DNA of 35,384 nucleotides, from assembly GCA_947626205.1 (NCBI GenBank), contig CANQRO010000003.1:1-35384 (forward strand). The letters run 5' to 3'. Positions 15,982 to 24,817 of the stretch are shown here, piece after piece. Source of the stretch: an uncultured Clostridia bacterium. Its GTDB lineage: Bacteria; Bacillota; Clostridia; TANB77; CAG-508. The notes beneath the pieces are model-generated. The model was not told the DNA's origin. It searched no databases and saw only the letters and a list, made by a program, of their open reading frames with translations. Every line of letters begins with the position of its first letter. The first letter of the stretch is position 1. The translations under genes were made by a program, and so were the position numbers.

Positions 15982-16662
15982 TTATTTTTTCACCTCAAAT
16001 TTATATCCTACACCTCGCATTGTTTCTATATATTTTCCTTTTTTTCCAAGTTTGTGTCTTATCTTTTTTATATGACTATCTATTGTTCTAGAATCACCAT
16101 AGTAATCATAATTCCATACATTATTTAGAATTTTATCCCTAGATAGTGCAATTCCTGCATTATCTACTAAGTATTTTAAAAGTTCATATTCTCTAAGGCT
16201 CATTTCTATTTGCTTTCCATCTACTTTTACAGTTCTACCATCTGCATCAATAGTAATTCCACCATAATCACTTATATCATTTTTATTTCCATTTACTCTA
16301 TTTAAAATAGCCTCTACCCTAGCTACTAAAATTTTAGGGCTAAATGGTTTTGAAATATATTCATCAACACCTAATTCAAATCCGAATAATTCGTCTTGTT
16401 CTTCACCTCTTGCTGTTAACATTATAATTGGAACTTTTGATTCTTGTCTTATTTGTCTTAGTACAGACCAACCATCTAATTTAGGCATCATAACATCTAA
16501 TAGAATAAGTTCAATATCTTTTTGATGTTCATGATATACTTCTAATGCTTTTTCGCCGTCTTCAGCCTCTAAAACTGAAAAGTTTTTTTGCATTAGGAAA
16601 TCTTTTATTAATTTTCTCATCCTAGATTCATCATCTACTACTAAAACAGTTACTGTACTCAT
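15982..16662 (-). CDS. OmpR-family response regulator
   Basis: 226 aa. Receiver domain with acidic pocket VVDDE, phosphoacceptor D56 in LILLDVMMPKLDG and Lys in YISKPFSP, followed by a winged-helix DNA-binding domain (SLREYELLKYLVDNAG, SRTIDSHIKKIRHKLG, TMRGVGYKFE). It forms a two-component system with the kinase just downstream. It is close in type to the PhoP/YycF group but cannot be assigned to a named system. It starts 80 bases after dnaE ends on the same strand. Confidence 0.96.
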   Translation of the reverse strand: MSTVTVLVVDDESRMRKLIKDFLMQKNFSVLEAEDGEKALEVYHEHQKDIELILLDVMMPKLDGWSVLRQIRQESKVPIIMLTARGEEQDELFGFELGVDEYISKPFSPKILVARVEAILNRVNGNKNDISDYGGITIDADGRTVKVDGKQIEMSLREYELLKYLVDNAGIALSRDKILNNVWNYDYYGDSRTIDSHIKKIRHKLGKKGKYIETMRGVGYKFEVKK

Positions 16663-16742
16663 AATTTGTCACTCCTATTTTTCTTAAGATAGTATTATTA
16701 TATAAGTATTTTGTGTCTAGTTTGTGAAAAAAAAATGTATTT

Positions 16743-19700
16743 TTATACAATACTTACTCTATCAGCTCCAGCAATTTCTTCAAATTGATTGCGTATTTCA
16801 TTAGTTATAAATATTCCTCCACAAGGTTTTAGCTCTTCTTTCTCTTTTACGAAAATTGCAATATTATTTTTATCTCCTGAGAAAAACTTTATTGCTCCTC
16901 TTAGCCTATCTTTTACATTTTCTTCTAAGTTTGTAATATCTATTACAAACTTTTTTTCCTTTTTTTCTCCAAATTCTGTAATTCTATTGGCAACTATTTT
17001 TGTATCTTCATCTTCTCTAATGCTTAATCTTCCTTCTACCAAAACAATTTTATCATTTAATAAAATTTGACTACATGCTTGATAACAACTTTCAAATAGT
17101 ATTATTTCTGCTTGTCCATATAAATCTTCTATTGTTAAAAAGGCCATTAATTTATTATTTTTAGTATATTTCTTTTTTATGCTACTAATAATTCCTGCAA
17201 ATTTAACATTTTGACCGTCTTTAAATTCTGGAATATTTACTGTCATTTCAGCATTTTCTTCATTTTCATGGAGTTGTCTCATTTGTAATGTGTTTATATT
17301 GGTTTGCATTTCTATTTGCTCTCTTAAATTATCTAATGGATGACCAGATATATATAAACCTAGCATTTCCTTTTCCATAGATAATAATTCTCTTTTAGAA
17401 TATTCTTCTAACGTATTGTAAGTATATTTTATATCGCTCATTTTTTCATCTTCTGGATTTAAATCAAACATTGTAACTTGACCGCTAAAGCTTTTTTTAG
17501 AAGAATCTGAAATTGTATCCATTATACTTTCAAAAGATGCTATTAATGTACTTCTAGTTTGTTCAAACTCATCAAATGCTCCTGCTCTTATTAAACTTTC
17601 TATGCATTTTTTATTTACCGCTTCGTTTTGCATTCTTTCTAAAAAATCTGTAAAACTTGTAAATTTTCCATTCTCTTCGCGTTCTTTAACAATGCTATCT
17701 ACTGCTGCAACTCCAACATTCTTTACACTTCCAAGTCCAAAGCGAATTTTTCCATTATCTACTGTGAATTTTGTAAAACTTTTATTTATATCTGGTTTTA
17801 AAATTTCAATATGTAATCTTTTACATTCATCTATATATTCTGGTACTTTATCTAAATTTCCTAAATAGCTATTTAAAGTTGCTGCAAAAAACTCTTCTGG
17901 ATAATATGCTTTTAAATATGCTGTTCTATATGATACAACTGCATATGCTGCTGCATGTGATTTATTAAAAGCATATTTGGCAAATTCTGCCATTTCATCA
18001 AATATTTTATTTGCAGATTCTTCATCTATACCATTTCTGATGCAACCAGGTATTTCTACTTCTCCATTTTCATTTAGCTTTCCATATATAAAATATTCTC
18101 TTTCCTTTGCCATAACATCTAGTTTTTTCTTTCCCATTGCACGTCTTACTAGATCTGCTCGTCCTAATGAGTAACCTGCTAAGTCTCTTACTATCTGCAT
18201 TACTTGCTCTTGGTATACCATACATCCATATGTAACATTTAAAATTGGCTCTAGTGCTGGATGTGTATACACTGCATGTGCTGGATCAAGTTTATTTTGA
18301 ATATATCTTGGAATTTGATCCATTGGTCCAGGACGATACAAAGAAACACCTGCTATAATATCTTCTAAACTATCTGGTTTTAACTCTTTCATGAAATTGG
18401 TCATTCCTGCAGATTCAAATTGGAATATTCCACTTGATTCTCCGTTTGCCCATAATTTATATACTTTAGGGTCATTCATTTTCTCATCAAATACTACGTC
18501 TATTCCCCTGTTTTGCTTTACTAAATTAATTGCATCTTGAATAACAGTTAATGTTCTTAGTCCTAGGAAATCCATTTTTAATAGTCCTAATTCTTCAAGA
18601 GTTGTCATTACAAATTGAGTTGTAATTGAACCATCCTTTGTATTCACATACAATGGTACATAATTTACAACAGGCTCTTTTGTAATAACAATTCCACAAG
18701 CATGAGTTGATGCTTGCCTTGGCATTCCCTCTAATGCCATTGCTATATCTAAAACTTGTTTAGTTTGTGCATCTGTTTCATATAATTCCTTTAATTCTTT
18801 ATTTTGTTCTAGTGCTTTAGGAATTGTAATATGCATTTCATTTGGTATCATTTTTGCTAGTTTATCTGCATCTTGATATGGAATATCTAAAACTCTACCA
18901 ACATCACGAATTACCATTCTAGCTGCCATTGTTCCGAAAGTAATAATTTGAGATACGTGATCATGTCCATATTTTTTACATACGTAATCTATTACCTCTT
19001 GTCTTCTTTCATAACAAAAGTCTACGTCAAAATCTGGCATACTAACTCTTTCTGGATTTAAAAATCTTTCAAATAGCAAATTATATTGTATTGGATCAAT
19101 ATCTGTAATTCCAATTGCATATGCTAAAATTGAACCTGCACCTGAACCACGTCCTGGTCCTACTGGTATACCTACAGATTTTGCATAATTTATATAATCC
19201 CATACAATAAGGTAATAATCAACATACCCCATTTTGTTAATGACACTTAATTCATATTCAGCTCTATCTAAAATTTCTTTACTTGGATTTTCTCCATATC
19301 GTCTTACTATTCCATCGTCACATAATTTTTTCAAATAATCATAATGTGTATTAAAGCCTTCTGGCACATCATAATTAGGTAGAATTGTATGTCCAAATTC
19401 AAATTCTACATTACATTGATCTGCAATTTTTACAGTGTTTTCAATAGCTTCTGGAACATTAGAAAAATATTCAGACATTTCTTCACTGGTTTTTAGGTAT
19501 AATTCATCTGTATCGAAGCGCATACGATCTTCATCTTTCATCTTTTTACCTGTTTGTATGCATAATAAAACTTCATGATTATATGCATCTTCTCTTCTAG
19601 AATAATGCGCATCATTAGTAGCAACTAGTGGAATGTCTAATTCTTTAGATAATTGTATAAGTTTCTGGTTTGCTAGTGTTTGCTCTTTTATTCCATTATT

Positions 19701-20222
19701 TTGAATTTCTAAATAATAATCCTCTTTAAATAAATCTTTAAACCATAAAGCTACTTCTTTCGCTTTTTCCAAGTCATCTTTTAATATTGCTTGGTTCACT
19801 TCTCCTGCAAGGCATGCACTAAGGCAAATAAGTCCTTCATGATACTCCTTTAAAATTTCTTTATCTATACGTGGCTTATAATAAAATCCTTCTGTAAATC
19901 CCATAGAAACAAGCTTCGTTAAATTCTGATATCCTATATTATTTTTTGCAAGTAAAATTAAATGATTGTTAAAGTCTATGTTTGGCTCTTTATTAAATCT
20001 ACTTCTATTTGCAACATATACTTCTGAGCCTATAATAGGTTTTATTCCTTCTTTTTTACATGCTTTATAAAAATCTATTACTCCATACATAACTCCATGG
20101 TCAGTAAGAGCAATTGCATCCATTCCCATTTCTTTTGCACGTATAGGAAGGTCTTTAATTCTATTTGCTCCATCTAATAAACTATATTCACTGTGTACAT
20201 GTAAATGAATAAATTTTGACAT
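16743..20222 (-). CDS. dnaE: DNA polymerase III alpha subunit, DnaE type
   Basis: Replicative polymerase, 1159 aa, typical DnaE length. PHP domain at the start (HLHVHSEYSLLDGANRI, LTDHGVMYG), then the C-family polymerase core with GPGRGSGAGSILAYAIGITD and the catalytic PDFDVDF motif near residue 400. The fingers follow (GIFQFESAGMTNFMKELKP, RPGPMDQIP), then the helix-hairpin-helix region and a C-terminal OB fold (VKFAGIISSIKKKYTKNNKL). In Gram-positives DnaE often works beside PolC, which is not in this window. It follows the XRE gene by 19 bases and probably shares its operon. Confidence 0.97.
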   Translation of the reverse strand: MSKFIHLHVHSEYSLLDGANRIKDLPIRAKEMGMDAIALTDHGVMYGVIDFYKACKKEGIKPIIGSEVYVANRSRFNKEPNIDFNNHLILLAKNNIGYQNLTKLVSMGFTEGFYYKPRIDKEILKEYHEGLICLSACLAGEVNQAILKDDLEKAKEVALWFKDLFKEDYYLEIQNNGIKEQTLANQKLIQLSKELDIPLVATNDAHYSRREDAYNHEVLLCIQTGKKMKDEDRMRFDTDELYLKTSEEMSEYFSNVPEAIENTVKIADQCNVEFEFGHTILPNYDVPEGFNTHYDYLKKLCDDGIVRRYGENPSKEILDRAEYELSVINKMGYVDYYLIVWDYINYAKSVGIPVGPGRGSGAGSILAYAIGITDIDPIQYNLLFERFLNPERVSMPDFDVDFCYERRQEVIDYVCKKYGHDHVSQIITFGTMAARMVIRDVGRVLDIPYQDADKLAKMIPNEMHITIPKALEQNKELKELYETDAQTKQVLDIAMALEGMPRQASTHACGIVITKEPVVNYVPLYVNTKDGSITTQFVMTTLEELGLLKMDFLGLRTLTVIQDAINLVKQNRGIDVVFDEKMNDPKVYKLWANGESSGIFQFESAGMTNFMKELKPDSLEDIIAGVSLYRPGPMDQIPRYIQNKLDPAHAVYTHPALEPILNVTYGCMVYQEQVMQIVRDLAGYSLGRADLVRRAMGKKKLDVMAKEREYFIYGKLNENGEVEIPGCIRNGIDEESANKIFDEMAEFAKYAFNKSHAAAYAVVSYRTAYLKAYYPEEFFAATLNSYLGNLDKVPEYIDECKRLHIEILKPDINKSFTKFTVDNGKIRFGLGSVKNVGVAAVDSIVKEREENGKFTSFTDFLERMQNEAVNKKCIESLIRAGAFDEFEQTRSTLIASFESIMDTISDSSKKSFSGQVTMFDLNPEDEKMSDIKYTYNTLEEYSKRELLSMEKEMLGLYISGHPLDNLREQIEMQTNINTLQMRQLHENEENAEMTVNIPEFKDGQNVKFAGIISSIKKKYTKNNKLMAFLTIEDLYGQAEIILFESCYQACSQILLNDKIVLVEGRLSIREDEDTKIVANRITEFGEKKEKKFVIDITNLEENVKDRLRGAIKFFSGDKNNIAIFVKEKEELKPCGGIFITNEIRNQFEEIAGADRVSIV

Positions 20223-20241
20223 ATTTCTCCCTTCTTAATTA

Positions 20242-20661
20242 TTAATGATAATTTTGTATTCCTGTACTTGCTGCGCTAAGAAAATATATAAATGCTATTA
20301 TAAGTCCACCATAAACACCTATATAACCAATAACCATAGTTCCATAAATTGAAAATCCAAATAAATATCCAATAAAACGAACAAGTGCTTTATGAACTCC
20401 TTTTAATCCTTCTTGTAATGTATTTGTTTTTACTTGCATTAATTCTTCTGATGGTATTTCATATATTTCAGATAACTTATACAATTGATCCAAATTAGGG
20501 AATTCTAAATCATGTTCCCATTTTTTAATAGATTTTATTGTTACAGTTGGCATATTTATTTTTTGAACAAGTTCTTCTATTGTCCATTCTTTTTGACATC
20601 TTTTATCATATAAATAAGCTCCAAAATCATTTTCTAATAATTTTTCTTTAAATTTAAACAT
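20242..20661 (-). CDS. XRE-type regulator with two membrane helices
   Basis: 139 aa. Residues about 10-75 form a helix-turn-helix (LYDKRCQKEWTIEELVQKI, IKSIKKWEHDLEFPNLDQL), followed by two hydrophobic helices (about 92-110 and 112-131). A DNA-binding domain tethered to the membrane suggests a sensor-regulator, or a helix-turn-helix used for protein contacts. It lies between rqcP and dnaE with short gaps of 13 and 19 bases. Shine-Dalgarno AAAAGGAG. Confidence 0.85.
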   Translation of the reverse strand: MFKFKEKLLENDFGAYLYDKRCQKEWTIEELVQKINMPTVTIKSIKKWEHDLEFPNLDQLYKLSEIYEIPSEELMQVKTNTLQEGLKGVHKALVRFIGYLFGFSIYGTMVIGYIGVYGGLIIAFIYFLSAASTGIQNYH

Positions 20662-20674
20662 AACCTATCTCCTT

Positions 20675-20911
20675 TTATAATACTTTTATTAATTCTGGCA
20701 TGTCCTTTTTTATGATATCAGGAATATATATGATTTCAAACTTAGATATACTATCTCCAAATGCAATTTCTACTATATCTCCAACTTTTACTTCATAACT
20801 AGATTTAACTATTTTTCCATTCACACTTACTCTTTTATTATCTACCGCTTCATTTGCAATAGTTCTTCTTTTTATTACTTTAGCAACTTTTAAAAATTTA
20901 TCTATCCTCAA
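20675..20911 (-). CDS. rqcP: S4-domain protein RqcP (YabO family)
   Basis: 78 aa consisting almost entirely of an S4 RNA-binding domain (MRIDKFLKVAKVIKRRTIA, RVSVNGKIVKSSYEVKVGD). RqcP works with RqcH on obstructed large ribosomal subunits during alanine tailing. The family is usually 80-90 aa. The start is TTG at 20911 behind AAAGGAG. First gene of a probable rqcP-XRE-dnaE unit. Confidence 0.9.
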   Translation of the reverse strand: MRIDKFLKVAKVIKRRTIANEAVDNKRVSVNGKIVKSSYEVKVGDIVEIAFGDSISKFEIIYIPDIIKKDMPELIKVL

Positions 20912-21215
20912 GATACTTCTCCTTTCGCATAACTTTACGTGATTTATTTATATCATATTTTGAATAAATAGTAAACAAAGAAAATGCAATAGTTTAATAT
21001 TTTTAAAGATTGCTTATAAAATTAAATTTTAATTTTTTCTTTTATAAACATAAAGAAGAACAATTATACCATACTATAATCTAATAAATAAAAAATATTA
21101 AAATAAAAAATGTTAAAATAAAGAATATTATTATAAAGATATTTTTTTAAAAAAGACCAATTTAAACTCTATCTTAGAAAGAATAGAATTCAAATTGGTC
21201 TTTTAAATTATTTTA
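20912..21215. other. 304-base intergenic stretch, A/T-rich
   Basis: Apart from the terminator at 21151-21204, I see only A/T-rich sequence with imperfect short repeats of the type AATAAAAAATATTAAAATAA around 21085-21135. No reading frame with a Shine-Dalgarno. Confidence 0.6.
21151..21204 (-). terminator. terminator of the DUF2651-like gene
   Basis: 13-bp arms AAAAGACCAATTT (21151-21163) and complement (21192-21204) with a 28-base loop. On the minus strand it is followed by TTTTTTAAAAAAATATC. Confidence 0.75.
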
Positions 21216-21659
21216 TTACCTAAATCTTCTTCTACAACAGCAATTATTATTTCTATTGTTGTTTAAATTATTTGTATTTATTAAACTAATTCCATTATTA
21301 GCTAATAAATTATCATTAGTATTACTAATTGGATTTATACCTGATAATGTACTAAAATTTGAATTAGTATTTTCATTTTCATTAGAATTACTTCTATTTC
21401 TATTGCAACAACAATTATTCAAGGTTTGTAATAAGCAACAAACTAACCTTACAATAGAAGCTGTAACATATGCTAATACTGTATATACAATTGCTGCTAC
21501 TAAAAATGTAGCATCAAAAACACTAAATGCTACTATTAAGTATATTGCAAAGAATATTGCTGCTACCAAAATTGGGCTATTAATTAATTTTTGCAATACT
21601 ACTGCTAAAATAATTGTAGCAAGTGGTAGAGCAAAAAATATAAGTAATGTATTTGTCAT
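21216..21659 (-). CDS. DUF2651 (YbeF)-like membrane protein with Cys/Asn-rich tail
   Basis: 147 aa. The first 80 residues form three hydrophobic segments (ALPLATIILAVVLQKLINSP, then AIFFAIYLIVAFSVFDATFL, then AIVYTVLAYVTASIVRLVCC), a pattern I associate with the DUF2651/YbeF family. After these comes a low-complexity tail of Asn, Ser and Cys: CCLLQTLNNCCCNRNRSNS, then many Asn, ending CCCRRRFR. Such Cys clusters are common in spore-coat or disulphide-linked proteins, but a role here is inference. Shine-Dalgarno AAAGGAG. It lies 63 bases after truA on the same strand. Confidence 0.7.
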   Translation of the reverse strand: MTNTLLIFFALPLATIILAVVLQKLINSPILVAAIFFAIYLIVAFSVFDATFLVAAIVYTVLAYVTASIVRLVCCLLQTLNNCCCNRNRSNSNENENTNSNFSTLSGINPISNTNDNLLANNGISLINTNNLNNNRNNNCCCRRRFR

Positions 21660-21722
21660 ATTTATCTCTCCTTTATTATTGTGGTCGCTATATAATATGA
21701 ATACATTACTTATTTTGTTACT

Positions 21723-22462
21723 TTAATCATACTCTACACTTACTAAATACAATCCTTGTGGCGGTAAAGTTTTTCCTGCTTTTGTTCTATCTTTAGCTTC
21801 TAGTATTTCTAGCATTTCTCCAACTTGTCTTTTTCCTAGTCCTATCTCTAGAAGTGTACCAGATATTATTCTCACCATGTTATATAAAAATCCATTTCCA
21901 GTTAGTGTAATTATAACCCTTTCATCTTTTTTTGAAACTTTTGCTTCATATATTGTTCTTACACTATTTTTACTACTTGTACCACTTGCTTTAAAAGATT
22001 TAAAATCATGTTCTCCTATTAAGTATTTAGCTGCTTCTTGCATTTTTTTTACATTCAATTTTTGTGGTACATGGTAACTTAAATTTCTATAAATTGCACT
22101 ACCAAAATTTGAATTATCTATAATATATTGATATGTTTTTTTCTTGCAATTGTATCTTGCATGGAAATTTTCATCTACTTCTTCTGCTTTTTTTATTACA
22201 ATGCTTTTTTTTAATTGAGAATTAATCGCTAATATAAATTTTTCAATTGGTAGATTAGAATTCGTTTTAAAATTTGCTACTTGTCCCAATGCATGAACTC
22301 CTGCATCTGTTCTTCCGTGATGCATTTAGTTCTACTTCTTCACCAGTAATATTGTTAATTACATTTTCAATTGTTCCTTGTATGTTTAATTTTTGAGGCT
22401 GTTTTTGCCATCCGATTAAATTCTTTTCCATCGTATTCAATCGTTAGTTTTATATTTCTCAT
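21723..22462 (-). CDS. truA: tRNA pseudouridine synthase A, interrupted by two +1 frame breaks at CGG
   Basis: TruA makes pseudouridine 38-40 in tRNA anticodon arms. Bridging both breaks gives 245 aa, the family's normal length, with MRNIKLTIEYDGKEFN-GWQKQPQKLNIQGT, ITGEEVELNAS-GRTDAGVHALGQ (catalytic Asp in GRTDAGVH) and NGFLYNMVRIISG near the end. Break 1: AAT-CGG-ATG, where skipping C22414 gives N-GW; without the shift the product stops after 31 codons. Break 2: TCA-CGG-AAG, where skipping C22317 gives S-GRTDAG. Everything else is intact and conserved. The start ATG at 22462 has a weak near Shine-Dalgarno; an AAAGGA lies further up, beyond a hairpin. A sequencing artefact or a recent double mutation is the alternative to recoding. 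Confidence 0.88.
22315..22317 (-). other. candidate +1 frameshift site 2 in truA (TCA C GGA)
   Basis: In-frame CGG inside the catalytic loop. Skipping the C restores SGRTDAGVH; not skipping it gives a product without the catalytic Asp. Confidence 0.8.
22412..22414 (-). other. candidate +1 frameshift site 1 in truA (AAT C GGA)
   Basis: In-frame CGG at codon 17. Skipping the C restores the near-universal TruA sequence YDG-x-x-F-x-GWQ. Confidence 0.8.
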
Positions 22463-22474
22463 TATTATTTTCTT

Positions 22475-22495
22475 ATGTTAGATTCAAACTAACAT
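22475..22495 (-). repeat. leader hairpin before truA
   Basis: ATGTTAG (22475-22481) and CTAACAT (22489-22495) with a 7-base loop. On the minus strand AAAGGA stands four bases before the hairpin, and the truA ATG 12 bases after it. The hairpin also covers a three-codon frame, ATG TTA GTT TGA. Confidence 0.5.
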
Positions 22496-22678
22496 ATTAT
22501 CCTTTCTTAATTATATAATCCTATTGATTTAACATATTTATATTTTAGAATTAACATTTTCTATTTTAATAATTATCTATTTATCATATATAATTATATC
22601 GTATTTTTTAATTTTTTTCTACCCAATATTAATAATATATGATAGAATAGTCTTACAAAAACTTAATTGGAGGATATT

Positions 22679-23530
22679 ATGGCCATAAAGTTAATTGCAA
22701 GTGATTTAGACGGCACTTTACTAGACTCGCATCACTTTATTCCTGCTGGGAATTTAAATGCCATTAATAGTATAAATGAAAAAAATATAGATTTTGCAAT
22801 TTGTACTGGAAAAACATATTCCATGACAAAAGATATTTGTAAAGAATGCAATGCCTCTTATGGAATTTTTGGAAATGGTACGCAAATTATAAATTTAAAA
22901 ACAGGCAAAGAAATTTATCATAATTTGTTAAGTTTTGATAATTTTGAAATTTGTTACAATATAGCAAAAAATTACAACTTACATATGCATCTATATAGCG
23001 ATAAAGAAATCGTTAGTCAAGAACTTTTATATATGGATTTACGAAATTATATTTTGAATAATCAAAACCCATCAAGTGAATTATCTTTTAGAATTACTGA
23101 TAATATATACGACTTTGTTTTAAATAATAATACTTCTATTTTTAAGTTAGTTATTTCAAGTTTAAATGATTTATCTAGTATAAAAAATGAGATTTTAAAT
23201 AAAGCAGATGTTAGTATAAATTTAATTCGTAAAAAAGGTAATTATAAAGACCAAATAATTAACAAAGAATATGAATATTTAGATATTGCACCTAAACAAA
23301 ATGGAAAAGCATATGCACTAAATTTTTTAAGTAATTTTTTAAATGTTGAATCAGAAAATATTTTAGCTATTGGCGATAATATTAATGATATCGATATGAT
23401 TAAACAATCTGGAATTGGTGTAACTTTAGCAGATTCTTATGAAGAAGTTAAAAAAGTAGCAAATTATACAACAAAAAATTCTTGTAGTAATAGTGGTTTT
23501 GCAGAAGCAATTTATAAATTTATATCTTAA
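22679..23530 (+). CDS. Cof-type HAD phosphatase (HAD-IIB)
   Basis: 283 aa. Motif I DLDGT (D9, D11) with the nucleophile Asp, motif II as CTGKTY, a large C2-type cap domain, and motif IV as AIGDNINDIDM near the C-terminus. The family dephosphorylates small phosphorylated metabolites, often sugars or cofactors such as FMN or PLP; the substrate is not deducible. The start is ATG at 22679, five bases after GGAGG; the upstream TTG frame overlaps the Shine-Dalgarno. It is transcribed divergently from truA across about 215 A/T-rich bases and ends at a bidirectional terminator. Confidence 0.93.
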   Translation: MAIKLIASDLDGTLLDSHHFIPAGNLNAINSINEKNIDFAICTGKTYSMTKDICKECNASYGIFGNGTQIINLKTGKEIYHNLLSFDNFEICYNIAKNYNLHMHLYSDKEIVSQELLYMDLRNYILNNQNPSSELSFRITDNIYDFVLNNNTSIFKLVISSLNDLSSIKNEILNKADVSINLIRKKGNYKDQIINKEYEYLDIAPKQNGKAYALNFLSNFLNVESENILAIGDNINDIDMIKQSGIGVTLADSYEEVKKVANYTTKNSCSNSGFAEAIYKFIS

Positions 23531-23569
23531 AATTTTTCTATATGTTTTTTAATATTTACTCATTAAAAA

Positions 23570-23611
23570 TACACCTCAAATATTAGATTTTTGTCTAACA
23601 TTTGGGGTGTA
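23570..23611. terminator. bidirectional terminator between HAD and cdaA
   Basis: Near-perfect 18-pair stem (23570-23587 with 23594-23611) between convergent genes. On the minus strand the tail is ATTTTTAATG; on the plus strand it is weaker. Confidence 0.8.
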
Positions 23612-23645
23612 CTTCATTGTTAATACTTTCTTTTTTTATGGTTAT

Positions 23646-24584
23646 TTATTCTTCTTTATTTTCTTTAACTTCTTTATTTATCTTTTTATTGGAAAGTCCA
23701 AATTTAACATTTTTTAATCTTTCTAATTTTGTCGGTTTATCTTCTCCAAATCTTTTTGTAACTACATTTTTAATTAAAATTTTTTTCATTGCTTCCTCTT
23801 TTACATCAGCAATTAAAGTTCCATCTTTTGCAATGGATATTTTACCTGTTTCTTCAGAAACTACAATTGCAATTGCATCTGACTCTTTAGATATTCCAAT
23901 AGCAGCTCTATGCCTTGTTCCCAATTCTTTAGCAATATCTGTATCTCCTGCCAATGGTAACATACATGCAGCAGCTTCTATTTTATTATTACTAATAACT
24001 ACTGCGCCATCATGCAGTGGTGTATTAGGAACAAATATATTTACCAATAATTGTGGAGATACTTCTGAATGTAAAATAATACCTGTTGAAATAATATCTT
24101 TTATTTCAATATCTCGTTCAATTACAATTAAAGCACCTGTTTTGGTCTTTGCTAATTCCTTTACAGCAATAATTAATTTATAAATATCCTCTTTTGTTCT
24201 AGTTGCAATGTCCTTATCTATTCCAAAAAATTTTGTAAATTTATTAGTACCTAATTGTTCTAATGCACGTCTAAGTTCTGGTTGAAAAATAACAATAAGT
24301 GCAAATACTCCCCATGTCATTATAATGTTTAATATAAAATTTAAAATCTTTAGTTGTAAAACATAACTAGCCATATTTGCAACTATTAAAAGAAATATTC
24401 CTTTCAATAGTTGCCATGCTCTTGAATCTTTTGCGAATTTAATAATTTTTACAGCTAAAAAAATAACAATAGAAATATCTACAACCAAAATAAGTAAATT
24501 CATTGGATTTACGTAAAATGATTGAATATAACCTAATATAATTTCTTCATAAAATTTTTGAAAGTTAACACTAAAACCATCCAT
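23646..24584 (-). CDS. cdaA: diadenylate cyclase CdaA (DacA)
   Basis: Makes cyclic di-AMP from two ATP; essential in many Gram-positives for potassium, osmotic and wall homeostasis. 312 aa. Three N-terminal membrane helices (about residues 28-48, 58-78 and 82-100), then the DAC domain with PLHDGAVVI (DGA at 192-194) and GTRHRAAIG (RHR at 224-226), then a charged Lys/Glu tail. CdaA is usually followed by its regulator CdaR and by glmM; neither is downstream here, since the next feature is a terminator. A 39-aa membrane ORF precedes it by 17 bases. Shine-Dalgarno AAAGGAG. Confidence 0.95.
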   Translation of the reverse strand: MDGFSVNFQKFYEEIILGYIQSFYVNPMNLLILVVDISIVIFLAVKIIKFAKDSRAWQLLKGIFLLIVANMASYVLQLKILNFILNIIMTWGVFALIVIFQPELRRALEQLGTNKFTKFFGIDKDIATRTKEDIYKLIIAVKELAKTKTGALIVIERDIEIKDIISTGIILHSEVSPQLLVNIFVPNTPLHDGAVVISNNKIEAAACMLPLAGDTDIAKELGTRHRAAIGISKESDAIAIVVSEETGKISIAKDGTLIADVKEEAMKKILIKNVVTKRFGEDKPTKLERLKNVKFGLSNKKINKEVKENKEE

Positions 24585-24601
24585 TTTGATATACTCCTTT
24601 A

Positions 24602-24721
24602 TTACATCATAAATAAATAGTATATTAATGTACTAGCAACAGCAAGTACCATAAGTCCTGCTAAGATTGCAGCCATAATACGAATTGCCAATTTCCCTAC
24701 ATTCTTTTTATTATGATCCAT
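24602..24721 (-). CDS. small single-pass membrane protein upstream of cdaA
   Basis: 39 aa. A basic start, MDHNKKNVGK, is followed by one hydrophobic helix of about 25 residues to the C-terminus (ending YYLFMM). It has a strong Shine-Dalgarno (GAGGAGG, nine bases before ATG), its own promoter 28 bases upstream, and a 17-base gap to cdaA, so it is very probably a real first gene of the cdaA operon. I do not recognise a family. It may be an interaction partner of CdaA, but that is inference from position only. Confidence 0.75.
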   Translation of the reverse strand: MDHNKKNVGKLAIRIMAAILAGLMVLAVASTLIYYLFMM

Positions 24722-24748
24722 TTTAATAATCCTCCTCATATAATAATT

Positions 24749-24777
24749 TTTATACCACACATAAGATTTTTTTTCAA
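24749..24777 (-). promoter_or_regulatory. promoter of the small ORF-cdaA operon
   Basis: Minus strand: -35 TTGAAA (24777-24772), 17-base spacer, -10 TATAAA (24754-24749) with an extended TGG before it. Confidence 0.75.
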
Positions 24778-24817
24778 TTAGTTTCGGAGTATTTTTATAA
24801 TTTATTTATTTTTCGTC

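Noticed and set aside
9842..22414. Long-read homopolymer errors as the cause of the frame breaks
   Set aside because: None of the four sites is a homopolymer, while the window is full of long A and T runs in coding sequence with no frame break. A different systematic artefact is still possible and is stated in the finding.
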